49,351 bases of DNA from Phycisphaerales bacterium (lineage in GTDB: Bacteria > Planctomycetota > Phycisphaerae > Phycisphaerales > SM1A02), in contig SIAR01000017.1 of NCBI GenBank assembly GCA_009691705.1, positions 1 to 49,351 on the forward strand. Direction: 5' to 3'. The stretch's first letter is position 1. Each line of letters starts with the position of its first letter. This document shows positions 15,689 through 23,585 of the stretch, one piece after another. The notes beneath the pieces were generated by a model. It did not search any database and was not told the DNA's origin. It was given only the letters and a program-made list of their open reading frames with translations. A program made the position numbers and the translations under genes.

Positions 15689-17031
15689 CGGGCGACAAGA
15701 TGGACAGGCACGAAGTGTGGTTTCACGCGCCGCTCAAACTCTGGGCGAAACTTGTTGACGAGCGTGCGCACCGCCCAGTTGTTTCCATCGGCAAGTCCGC
15801 AGATCGTGGTGCCTTCCGACAGTCCCATCGATGACGCAACTTCGACGAGCACGTCTAGATCGCGCGTCGTGGCGTCGCCGCGCTCAATGCGCGTGAGCAA
15901 CTTGTAGATCCATCCCGCACCTTCACGGCATGGAGTGCATTGACCGCACGACTCATTCATGAAGAACCGAGCGCAATTGCGGGCAATCGCCACCATGTCA
16001 GTGTCTTCATCGAAAATCGTCGGGCAGGCCGTGCCAAGCCCTAGCACATCGCATCTGCGACCGATTTCGAAATCCATTGCGGCATCGAATTGATCAGTGC
16101 CGAGCACTCCCATCGAGACTCCACCCGCGATGGCGCCTTTGAATTTCTTTCCGTCGCGCATTCCGCCGCAATAGTCATTCACTAGCGCCCGCAACGAGAT
16201 TCCAAGCGGTGCCTCGAAGCAACCCGGACGATTCACATGACCAGAAACTCCCATGAGCTTTGGACCATACGACGCCATCCCGCCAAACGAACTCTCGACT
16301 CCGATCGACTTCCACCACGCAACCCCGCGCGCGATGATCGAGGGAACAGCCGCGAGCGTCTCAACGTTGTTGACGATTGTGGGGCGACCAAAGAGACCCT
16401 TGACTGCCGGAAACGGCGGCTTCACGCGCGGCCATCCCCGCTTTCCTTCAATGGCTTCGAGCAACCCAGTCTCTTCGCCGCAGATGTAGGCGCCCGCGCC
16501 GCGATGCACGTAGCACTCGACCGCAAACTTCTGCTTTCCGCGCATGAGGCCCTGCTTGCCGAAGATGCCAGCCGCATATGCCTCTTGAATCGCCCGCTCC
16601 ATCACCCGCGCTTGATGGTGATATTCGCCGCGGATGAAAAAGTATGCGACGTCGAGTTTGCAAGCCCAACACGCAATGGCGATTCCTTCGAGAATGAGAT
16701 GTGGGTCGAAGTCGACGAGCAGGCGATCCTTGAAAGTTCCTGGCTCAGCCTCGTCGCAGTTGATGCAGAGGTAGCGCGATCCCTTGCCATCTTCGGGGGC
16801 AAGAAATGACCACTTCAATCCCGCTGGAAAACCCGCTCCGCCGCGCCCGCGCAGCACCGCATCCTTCACCGTGGCGAGCACTTGGGCAGGCTCAAGGTCG
16901 AGCGCCTTCTCAAGCGCCTCGTACCCACCGGTCTTGGTGAACTCGTCGTACGAGACGATGTGGCGATCCTTGGGATCGGCATGCGGAAAACACGGGATGC
17001 GCTGGGTGAGAATCGGTTCGACGAGTTTCAT
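15685..17031 (-). CDS. nuoF: NADH-quinone oxidoreductase subunit F
   Basis: A 448-residue subunit of the NADH-oxidising arm of complex I, on the cytoplasmic side of the inner membrane; it holds FMN, the NADH site and the N3 iron-sulfur cluster. Visible: the nucleotide loop LRGRGGAGFPAGLKW, CINCDEAEPGTFKDR, the FMN segment GAGAYICGEETGLLEAIEG, and ESCGQCTPCREG with the cluster cysteines plus the distal cysteine in GTTICGLAD. Length and order match NuoF. Start and stop each overlap neighbours by four bases (ATGA). Upstream is an unknown 81-residue gene, then nuoE and nuoD. Subunits A-C, G-N are not in the window. Confidence 0.95.
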   Translation of the reverse strand: MKLVEPILTQRIPCFPHADPKDRHIVSYDEFTKTGGYEALEKALDLEPAQVLATVKDAVLRGRGGAGFPAGLKWSFLAPEDGKGSRYLCINCDEAEPGTFKDRLLVDFDPHLILEGIAIACWACKLDVAYFFIRGEYHHQARVMERAIQEAYAAGIFGKQGLMRGKQKFAVECYVHRGAGAYICGEETGLLEAIEGKRGWPRVKPPFPAVKGLFGRPTIVNNVETLAAVPSIIARGVAWWKSIGVESSFGGMASYGPKLMGVSGHVNRPGCFEAPLGISLRALVNDYCGGMRDGKKFKGAIAGGVSMGVLGTDQFDAAMDFEIGRRCDVLGLGTACPTIFDEDTDMVAIARNCARFFMNESCGQCTPCREGAGWIYKLLTRIERGDATTRDLDVLVEVASSMGLSEGTTICGLADGNNWAVRTLVNKFRPEFERRVKPHFVPVHLVAR

Positions 17032-17273
17032 GAAATGGGGCCCAGGGCGGGTGGGAGTTGCGAATCGCGTTGAATGATTTGATCGATGACGATGCGGCGA
17101 CGGATGATCGCGCCATCGGGTGTTTCTAAAACACGGGCGCCAATCGTGCGCACTTCAGCGGGGGGGGCGGATAGCGCGGCGACCGGCGTACGAATCGCTT
17201 TCAGAATGTGCCCAAAGCACACGCCGCAATCGCGCGCAAATGATTTCTGATCCATCTGCCAACTCTCGCTCAT
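17028..17273 (-). CDS. Unknown small protein inside the nuoE-nuoF operon
   Basis: An 81-residue protein (MSESWQMDQKSFARDCGVCF onward, ending LPPALGPIS). Its ATG shares a base with the nuoE stop (TGATG), and its stop overlaps the nuoF start as ATGA, so it is surely translated with them. A second in-frame Met at residue 7 has GAGAG seven bases upstream. It contains one CxxC (Cys16 and Cys19 region, DCGVCF) and otherwise a helix and short strands (EVRTIGARVLETPDGAIIRRR). No membrane segment is seen. I know of no complex I subunit of this form between E and F. It may be an accessory or assembly protein, which is inference from position alone. Confidence 0.72.
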   Translation of the reverse strand: MSESWQMDQKSFARDCGVCFGHILKAIRTPVAALSAPPAEVRTIGARVLETPDGAIIRRRIVIDQIIQRDSQLPPALGPIS

Positions 17274-17824
17274 CAGTGCGCTGCTTTCTGCGTGGCTTGC
17301 GCGCGCGCCGCATCGATCAATTGATCAACCAACTCGATGGTGAGTCGCTCATGCAGTGTGTCGTTGAAGAGCGCCACGGGAGCGGTGTCGCATGATCCCA
17401 AGCACTCCATCGCTAGCAGCGTGAACATGCCATCTGCGGTGGTCTCGTGTGGTTCGATGCCGAGGCGCTTGCGCACATGATCGAGGATCGCCTTGTGTCC
17501 GCATATCTCACAGGCGAATGTGTGACAGATTCCAATCACGCACTTGCCAACAGGATCGGTCGTGTACTCCTCGTAGAAAGAGACAGTGTCGAGCACCTCG
17601 GAAGGTGCGATCTTTAGAAAAGCAGCAATCTCGAGCATCGCTGCATATGGAATGTGGCGATAGGTGTGCTGCACATCATGCAGAATCGGCATGAGTGCGC
17701 CGTGGCTTGTTGCGTAGCGCGGCAAGAGCACGTTCTGCCACTGCGCGATCATCGCTGGAGTGCAGTAAGGCGTACTGGGACGCGGCACGATTGTTGTGCC
17801 CGAGAGATGAGTCTTCCACGACAT
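17273..17824 (-). CDS. nuoE: NADH-quinone oxidoreductase subunit E
   Basis: A 183-residue thioredoxin-like [2Fe-2S] subunit that carries the N1a cluster in the NADH module of complex I. The cluster ligands are in CHTFAC (C-x4-C) and ECLGSCDTAPV (C-x3-C) with the usual spacing of about 40 residues. The family features ALMPILHDVQHTYRHIP and the helix EVLDTVSFYEEY before the first cysteine pair are present. It lies 23 bases downstream of nuoD and overlaps the unknown 81-residue gene by one base. The N-terminal 30 residues vary from usual NuoE but look like a simple extension. Confidence 0.94.
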   Translation of the reverse strand: MSWKTHLSGTTIVPRPSTPYCTPAMIAQWQNVLLPRYATSHGALMPILHDVQHTYRHIPYAAMLEIAAFLKIAPSEVLDTVSFYEEYTTDPVGKCVIGICHTFACEICGHKAILDHVRKRLGIEPHETTADGMFTLLAMECLGSCDTAPVALFNDTLHERLTIELVDQLIDAARAQATQKAAH

Positions 17825-17847
17825 GCGTTTACTCCACTCGTCTGCGA

Positions 17848-19137
17848 CTAGCGGTCGAGCTCTGCGGCGATGACATTCAATGAACCCAACACTGCCACCG
17901 CATCGGCGAGTTGGTGCCCTTCAATCAACTTAGAAAAGAGCTGAAAATTATAAAAGATTGGGGGGCGCACCCGCACGCGAAATGGGCAACGACCACCGTC
18001 CGCGACGATGAGGTATCCGAGCTCGCCGTTGGGTCCTTCGATGGCTCCGTAGGCCTCACCCACGGGTGTCTTCCAGCCGCGATTGTGCATCAACAATTCA
18101 AACTGTTGGATCGTTCCTTCGATCGATCCATAAACCTCGCCCTTTTCAGGCAGACGCGTCTTGTTGTTGGCACTCGCGTCGATGGGTCCCTTGGGAATAC
18201 GGTGAATCAACTGGCGAATGATCGCGATCGATTGCTTGATCTCTTCGACGCGCACCAGGTAGCGCGCGAAACAGTCGCCGGTTGTTGCGATTGGAACAAT
18301 GAACTTGACCGCATCGCATCCCTCGCCATCCCAGTTTGGAGCGAAGCAGAGATAGGGATCGTCTTTGCGCAAATCGCGGCGCACACCCGAGGCGCGGGCG
18401 ATGGGACCGGTCGCTCCCCAGGCATTCGCATCGGCAGCAGTCAGCACACCGACTCCAACGAGACGGTCGATGAAAATGCGATTGCGGTTGAGAAGCGACT
18501 CGACATCGGCGAGGGCCTTTGCCATGCGCACGTCAGTGAACTCGGTCACCATGCGAATGAAGACTTCTTCGTCGGGAAGATCGCGCCATGCCCCGCCAAC
18601 GCGCGTCCAATCAGGATGAAATCGTTGGCCGGTGACATACTCAACGATGTCGTAGATGAATTCGCGCTCGTTGAATCCGTACAAGAACCCTGTAAACGCG
18701 CCAACATCGAGTGCTGCGGCTCCGGCGCACAGCAGATGGTTCTGGATGCGCCCGAGTTCACCCATGATTGTGCGAATCGCCTTACATCGTGGCGTGATCT
18801 CGATGCCGAAGAGCAACTCGACTGCGTGATGCCACGCGACATCGTTGCAGATTGGCGAGGCGTAATCCATGCGACTGATCGTGCAGACGTACTGGTTGTA
18901 ATCGTGATGCTCGCCGAGTTTTTCGAACCCAGAATGCAGATATCCGATATGCGGCGTGGCGCGCGCGATGCGTTCGCCGTCAAGTTCAAGCACCAGGCGA
19001 AGCGTTGTGTGCGTGGCGGGGTGCTGCGGTCCAAAGTTCAGAACCCAACGATCAGGAGCTTGAACGTGATCTTTGAGGTACTCGGTCGTTTCGATCTCGA
19101 GTCCATAACCCTCGTCGGGTTGCAGGGTGAACGGCAT
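17848..19137 (-). CDS. nuoD: NADH-quinone oxidoreductase subunit D
   Basis: A 429-residue subunit related to the large subunit of NiFe hydrogenases. It forms the quinone pocket of complex I at the junction with the membrane arm. Diagnostic segments: NFGPQHPATHTTLRLVLELDG, HIGYLHSGFEKLGEHHDYNQ, RMDYASPICNDVAW, ELGRIQNHLLCAG, and the C-terminal end VLGSLNVIAAELDR with the typical D-R finish. The frame is open upstream to 19209, but the ATG at 19137 (MPFTLQPDEG) is preferred because it clears the permease stop at 19157 by 19 bases and starts near the family's normal N-terminus. No strong ribosome site is visible. The long open frame on the opposite strand here is a shadow. Confidence 0.95.
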   Translation of the reverse strand: MPFTLQPDEGYGLEIETTEYLKDHVQAPDRWVLNFGPQHPATHTTLRLVLELDGERIARATPHIGYLHSGFEKLGEHHDYNQYVCTISRMDYASPICNDVAWHHAVELLFGIEITPRCKAIRTIMGELGRIQNHLLCAGAAALDVGAFTGFLYGFNEREFIYDIVEYVTGQRFHPDWTRVGGAWRDLPDEEVFIRMVTEFTDVRMAKALADVESLLNRNRIFIDRLVGVGVLTAADANAWGATGPIARASGVRRDLRKDDPYLCFAPNWDGEGCDAVKFIVPIATTGDCFARYLVRVEEIKQSIAIIRQLIHRIPKGPIDASANNKTRLPEKGEVYGSIEGTIQQFELLMHNRGWKTPVGEAYGAIEGPNGELGYLIVADGGRCPFRVRVRPPIFYNFQLFSKLIEGHQLADAVAVLGSLNVIAAELDR

Positions 19138-19156
19138 AGGTTTGTGAGTATAGGAA

Positions 19157-20944
19157 CTAGCCGCGGAAGACGGCGCCGAGTCGCTTACCCAAGACTGAGC
19201 TCGCGGCAACTAGCGTCGCGGCGAGCAGCATCATCGCCCACGTTCCCATGGCGCTGGCGATTGCAGGGCCATCTCCGAGTCGGTCGAAGAGGGTGTAGAT
19301 CGCCTTTGTCACGGGAAAGTCTGCCTCGCGCTGGGCGAGCAAGAGTGAGTCAGAAACTTCAAGCATCGAGAGGCTGAAAGTCAGCAGCGCGCCAGCGATA
19401 ATGTTCGCGGCGACGAGCGGAATGACAATCTTGCGGATGATCGTGATCGGCTTTGCACCGGCGCTCGATGCCGCCTCTTCGAGGTCAACTGGAGTTTGCT
19501 CTAGTCCGGCCACTGTTGAGCGCACGATGTATGGCAAGCGCCGAATCGCATAGGCAATGATGAGGAACGGGAAGGGATTGGGCGTCGCACCCACGATGTT
19601 GCCCCACGACGCCAGTGGCGCTTGCGAGAACCACTGCCAGATCGTGTCGGGAAGGATGTTTTGCATCCACGCGAGCGATGACGGCGCTGTTGCGGCAAAT
19701 GGCCACTCGAGGCTCATGGATACGAAGCCGAATGCCATCACCAGTCCTGGCACTGCGATGGGCAACATGACCATGAGATCAAGCAGCCACCGCCCTGGCA
19801 CTTTCGTTCGCACCAGAATGCGGGCCGCTGCGACGCCGATCACCAAGTCGAGCAGCACCGCGCATCCTGCGAGAAAGAGTGAGTTTCGGATCGCCCCGGC
19901 CGCAAGCGGATGCTGAAGGGCGTTGGTGAAGTTCTCCCAGGTGAAGGCCTGCGGAATGATGCTCTGATACCAACTTCCTGAGACGCTGAATGCCGAGAGC
20001 ACGACACCCATGTGCGGAAGACATGCGACGAATGCGACCCCCCCGAGCAGCATCCACGCGCCAATCGTGGCGCGCCAGGCGAGCGGCGTTTCTGTGCGCC
20101 GCACCGAGGCTTTGGTCGATGCTGTGCCACGCGACCTTCCCAGTGTGAACCGTCCAATCAGGTAGATGCTCGTTGCAATGACAAACATCACCACTGTCAA
20201 CGCGTAGGGCTGACGCGAAGACTCGATCTCTTTGAGTCCATCGAATATCTGCACGCTCGTGATGGTGCGAAATCCGAACATGAGCGGAGTGCCGAGTTCA
20301 GTGAAACTCCATACGAAGACGATCGTTGCCCCAGCAAAAAAACCGGGGCGCACCATCGGAAGCGTGATGCGCAAGAAACGCTGCCAGGGACGCGCGCCCA
20401 CATTTCGCGCCGCCTCTTCGAGACCAGGGTCGATGTTTGCGAGCGAGGCGAGAATGTTGAGATAGAGAATTGGATAGAGCGCCAAACTCTGCACTGCCAC
20501 GATGCAGAAGAATCCTCCATTGAGCAGAAAGTCAATGGGCGTGTTGATGATCGACCAATCGAGCAGCAGTGTGTTGAGCGATCCCGTTCTTCCGATGACT
20601 GCTTGGAGACCAATTGCACCGACGAATGGCGGCAAAATCAGTGGAGCCAGCAAGAGTGCATTGAGAAACCCCTTGCCGCGAAATGCGCAGCGCGCCGAGA
20701 CGAGCGCCATCGGAAAGGCAATCGCTGAAGCACCCAGCGTGGTGAGCGCGCCGATTGTCAGCGCGTTGAGCAGACCGGCGCGCAGTTGCGCGTCGCGCAG
20801 TACGTCGAGCAGGTAGAAGAGTGTCCAACCGTGGTCGTCGCGCAGTGCTCCGCGCACCGAATACCAAATCGGCAGCAACAAGAAGATCGCAAGAAAGCAG
20901 AGCAGCCCCGCAAAGATCAGAAGGTCAACTCGTCGGGTTCGCAC
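19157..20944 (-). CDS. ABC transporter permease, iron(III) (Fbp) type, two fused permease halves
   Basis: A 595-residue inner-membrane protein with about twelve transmembrane segments and two copies of the EAA loop: EEAARNVGARPWQRFLRITLPM in the first half and EEAASSAGAKPITIIRKIVIP in the second. The double arrangement and length match the FbpB/SfuB-type ferric iron permeases, though related thiamine and phosphonate permeases are also possible. The ATPase and the periplasmic binding protein, normally next door, are absent from this window. The gene ends 19 bases before nuoD and may head the nuoD-E-F-ybeY operon. A link between iron supply and iron-sulfur-rich complex I is a plausible inference, no more. 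Confidence 0.82.
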   Translation of the reverse strand: MRTRRVDLLIFAGLLCFLAIFLLLPIWYSVRGALRDDHGWTLFYLLDVLRDAQLRAGLLNALTIGALTTLGASAIAFPMALVSARCAFRGKGFLNALLLAPLILPPFVGAIGLQAVIGRTGSLNTLLLDWSIINTPIDFLLNGGFFCIVAVQSLALYPILYLNILASLANIDPGLEEAARNVGARPWQRFLRITLPMVRPGFFAGATIVFVWSFTELGTPLMFGFRTITSVQIFDGLKEIESSRQPYALTVVMFVIATSIYLIGRFTLGRSRGTASTKASVRRTETPLAWRATIGAWMLLGGVAFVACLPHMGVVLSAFSVSGSWYQSIIPQAFTWENFTNALQHPLAAGAIRNSLFLAGCAVLLDLVIGVAAARILVRTKVPGRWLLDLMVMLPIAVPGLVMAFGFVSMSLEWPFAATAPSSLAWMQNILPDTIWQWFSQAPLASWGNIVGATPNPFPFLIIAYAIRRLPYIVRSTVAGLEQTPVDLEEAASSAGAKPITIIRKIVIPLVAANIIAGALLTFSLSMLEVSDSLLLAQREADFPVTKAIYTLFDRLGDGPAIASAMGTWAMMLLAATLVAASSVLGKRLGAVFRG

Positions 20945-21009
20945 GCGCCGACAAGACTAACTCAGATCGAAATCCTCGCGCGCTTGCCGTGGCTCTCAAC
21001 TCAAACTAC

Positions 21010-22584
21010 TCAACCCCAGTTCGAGAGCATGTAGGCAAGGTCAACGCCGTCGACGAAGCCGTCGCCATTCACATCGCCGCCACTCGTACCACCCCATCCA
21101 CTCAACAGAGTCGCCAAGTCGATGCCGTCGACCTGGCCATCTTGGTTGAGGTCGCCGATGATCGCTGGCATGATCCAAGCGACTGCGAATGACGCGGCAG
21201 TCGTCGCGGTGCCGATGCGTTTGGCTTCGAGCACATACTCACCGGCGGCGAGATTTGTGAGATAGATGTGCTCAATGTTGTCGGCCCCCGAGCGGCTCGC
21301 GACATTTCCAGTTCCGTAGTACGCAGCGCCCGCCTCGCCCACCAGCGATTCAAGGGCTCCCGCTGCGTTCACTCGGTAGAGGGTGAGGTCGATATCGGCG
21401 ATGGTCGGCGTTGCGATCGCACTCGTCGCGGTGCGATGCCAGGTTGCGATGAACGAGAGTTCTGAGATCGAACGTGTAGAACGAATACGCCAATAGCGGG
21501 TCGCCGCCAAAGGAAGCGTCTCGAAATCCCATCCCGCTTGAGGAATGATTGTGGCTGCTGCTGAAGTCGCGGCGCCGTCGCGCTCGCCGCCAGTGATGAC
21601 GCGATGGCTGCGATCGATGTTGACGACATCCGCGCCATAGATCGAATCAAGTGGTTTGGCAGTCGCGCCGCGGAGAACTCCGCTTGCCGTTGGGTTGTTG
21701 GTCCATCCTGGGCGGTGCCGTGCCCCCGCGAGCAGCGCTGCCTTGACGACTGTTGATTCATCGGCGTTTGGATTCGCTGAAATGCTTGGATGGGTCGCCG
21801 CAGTCTGATAGAGCAACGCCGTCACGGCGCTCACAACTGGCACCGCAAAACTTGTATACGCGCCTGGGGCGACGATTTCTGGCTTCATCCGTCCAACGCC
21901 ATCTGCTCCAGTGGGCAGTTGCCCATGGGAGTGATTTCCATCCATGAGTCCTACCGATATGCCGTGATAGCCCATCGCCATCATGGGATAGGTCGCCGAG
22001 GTCGCGCCGTTGTTCACCCCCACCACGTACATGGTGTCGTCGCGGTTCATGGCGAAGTCTGCGCGGCGCAGCACTTCGTTGTCGCTGGCAGTCGGTGTTG
22101 ATCCAGAGAATCCGCCGAGCCAACTGTGATTGAACACCTTGAGTCCCACGGGCGGAAAAATCGGCGCGTTTGCCGCTCCCGCGCCGTAGCGCAGATTTGC
22201 CGAGAGGTAACTGTTGACCTCCCACAAATAGATCTGCGTGATTCCGGGGGCGACACTTCCGGTGTTTGAGTAGAGCGACTTTCCAACGAATGTCGCGTGG
22301 CTGCTCACAACTGGAACACCACTCTGCGCCATAAAAACTTTGCCAGCGAACTCGCCGAGAGTCTGGTCGGGCCCGTAGGTCAAACCGCCCGCCTCGGGCA
22401 CTTCGACTTGCGCGACACCGATGCCAGCGCCAGTGGGAATTGTTTGACCAGTGAGTCGAGCCACGAGTGCGTCGTAGCCAATTTCGTCGGCACTCGCTGG
22501 TGCGGTCACCGACAAACACACAGCGAAGCCCACACCAGTGGGCAGGAAACAACACATCTTGGCTGCCTTCAAGTTGATTCTCAC
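21010..22584 (-). CDS. Exported divergent subtilase-like protein with two C-terminal dockerin-like repeats
   Basis: A 524-residue protein starting at GTG 22584 (alternative ATG at 22557). The signal peptide is about 32 residues, ending in PASA. The fold resembles peptidase S8: GAGIGVAQVEV around residue 54 (the usual Asp position appears to be Glu61), SSHATFVGKSLYSN (His96), VVGVNNGAT (an Asn in the oxyanion position), and KPEIVAPGAYTSFAVP (Ser245). A Gly/Ser/Thr-rich beta domain follows (about 370-470), and two repeats close the protein: GDLNQDGQVDGIDLATLLSG and GDVNGDGFVDGVDLAYMLSN. The missing Asp could mean low or no protease activity. Secretion is likely. It is divergent from the dehydrogenase gene at 22622. 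Confidence 0.8.
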   Translation of the reverse strand: MRINLKAAKMCCFLPTGVGFAVCLSVTAPASADEIGYDALVARLTGQTIPTGAGIGVAQVEVPEAGGLTYGPDQTLGEFAGKVFMAQSGVPVVSSHATFVGKSLYSNTGSVAPGITQIYLWEVNSYLSANLRYGAGAANAPIFPPVGLKVFNHSWLGGFSGSTPTASDNEVLRRADFAMNRDDTMYVVGVNNGATSATYPMMAMGYHGISVGLMDGNHSHGQLPTGADGVGRMKPEIVAPGAYTSFAVPVVSAVTALLYQTAATHPSISANPNADESTVVKAALLAGARHRPGWTNNPTASGVLRGATAKPLDSIYGADVVNIDRSHRVITGGERDGAATSAAATIIPQAGWDFETLPLAATRYWRIRSTRSISELSFIATWHRTATSAIATPTIADIDLTLYRVNAAGALESLVGEAGAAYYGTGNVASRSGADNIEHIYLTNLAAGEYVLEAKRIGTATTAASFAVAWIMPAIIGDLNQDGQVDGIDLATLLSGWGGTSGGDVNGDGFVDGVDLAYMLSNWG

Positions 22585-22621
22585 CTCATTACCCTAGCAT
22601 TGGACTGCGCAAAGGCAAAAG

Positions 22622-23575
22622 ATGTCACTTCAAAAAGAGATAATTCTTGTCACTGAGCCACTCGTGTCCCACCCACTCGAGTGGCTGCGGGGAGAGTGCG
22701 ATGTGATCGAGGCGGCGAGTGCTTCGAAACGTTTTGCAGATTATTCGCTCAAAGCAAAGGGACTCGTGGTGCGAACCTACACGCGCGTTGATGAATCGCT
22801 CTTGGCTCGTCTGCCCAACCTGCGCGTGGTCGGCCGGGCTGGCGTCGGGGTGGACAACATCGATCTTGCGGCGTGCAAGGCGCGTGGCGTCGCTGTCGTT
22901 CACACCCCCGATGCGAACACACAGGCGGTCGTTGAGTATGTCGTGTGCCTGCTCGCCGATGCACTACGTCCTCGCACACTGCTGAATCATGCGGTCGCGC
23001 TCGAAGCATGGGAGTCGCTGCGCGCGGGCACTGCCCCAGCGCGCCAAATGAGCGAAACAACGGTTGGAATACTCGGATTTGGCCGCATTGGACGGCGCGT
23101 CGCGCAGGTCGCAGGGTCGATTGGATTTCGGGTGCTCTTCAACGACCTCTTGCCGATCGACCCGCGCGTCTGCAGCGGTGCGAAGGCCGTCGATCTGGCC
23201 ACGCTCGCCGCCGAGTCTGACGTGCTGACACTGCACATCGATGGAAGGTCCGCGAATCGCAACTTCGTCAACAATGCACTCATCGATTCATTGCGCGATG
23301 ACGTGACGATTCTCAACACTTGTCGCGGCATGGTGATCGACCCAAGTGCGCTCGCGAGTTTCTTGCGCGCTCATCCCCGCGCGCGCGCGATTCTTGACGT
23401 GCATGAGCCGGAGCCCTTCACGAGCGACTATCCACTTCTTGGACTGCACAACGCGATGCTTGCGCCGCACCTCGCGAGTCGCACTGAAACAGCAATGACC
23501 AACATGAGTTGGGTCGTGCGCGATGTCGTTGAAGTCTTACGCGGGCGGGCGGCCAAACATCAGGTCGAGCATTAG
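22622..23575 (+). CDS. D-isomer-specific 2-hydroxyacid dehydrogenase, phosphoglycerate dehydrogenase-like
   Basis: A 317-residue NAD-dependent dehydrogenase resembling the catalytic part of SerA, without the C-terminal ASB and ACT domains. The substrate segment LRVVGRAGVGVDNIDLAACK, the nucleotide motif VGILGFGRIGRR (GxGxxG), the Arg in NTCRGMVID, the Glu in DVHEPEPF, and the catalytic His in MLAPHLASRT are all in place. Members oxidise 3-phosphoglycerate or related 2-hydroxyacids. Which one cannot be decided here. The stop TAG sits in a 12-bp tandem duplication, and the gene is convergent with hpnH with only eight bases between them. Confidence 0.88.
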   Translation: MSLQKEIILVTEPLVSHPLEWLRGECDVIEAASASKRFADYSLKAKGLVVRTYTRVDESLLARLPNLRVVGRAGVGVDNIDLAACKARGVAVVHTPDANTQAVVEYVVCLLADALRPRTLLNHAVALEAWESLRAGTAPARQMSETTVGILGFGRIGRRVAQVAGSIGFRVLFNDLLPIDPRVCSGAKAVDLATLAAESDVLTLHIDGRSANRNFVNNALIDSLRDDVTILNTCRGMVIDPSALASFLRAHPRARAILDVHEPEPFTSDYPLLGLHNAMLAPHLASRTETAMTNMSWVVRDVVEVLRGRAAKHQVEH

Positions 23576-23585
23576 GTCGAGCATT
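23562..23585. repeat. 12-bp tandem duplication containing the stop codons of two convergent genes
   Basis: AGGTCGAGCATT is present twice (23562-23573, 23574-23585). The TAG stop of the dehydrogenase (23573-23575) lies at the junction, and the TAA stop of hpnH (23586-23584, minus strand) uses the end of the second copy. The copies are identical. Confidence 0.85.

Noticed and set aside
17911-19377. 488-codon open frame on the plus strand
   Set aside because: It lies antisense to nuoD and into the permease. Its residues read as reverse-complement shadows of nuoD, which is certain.
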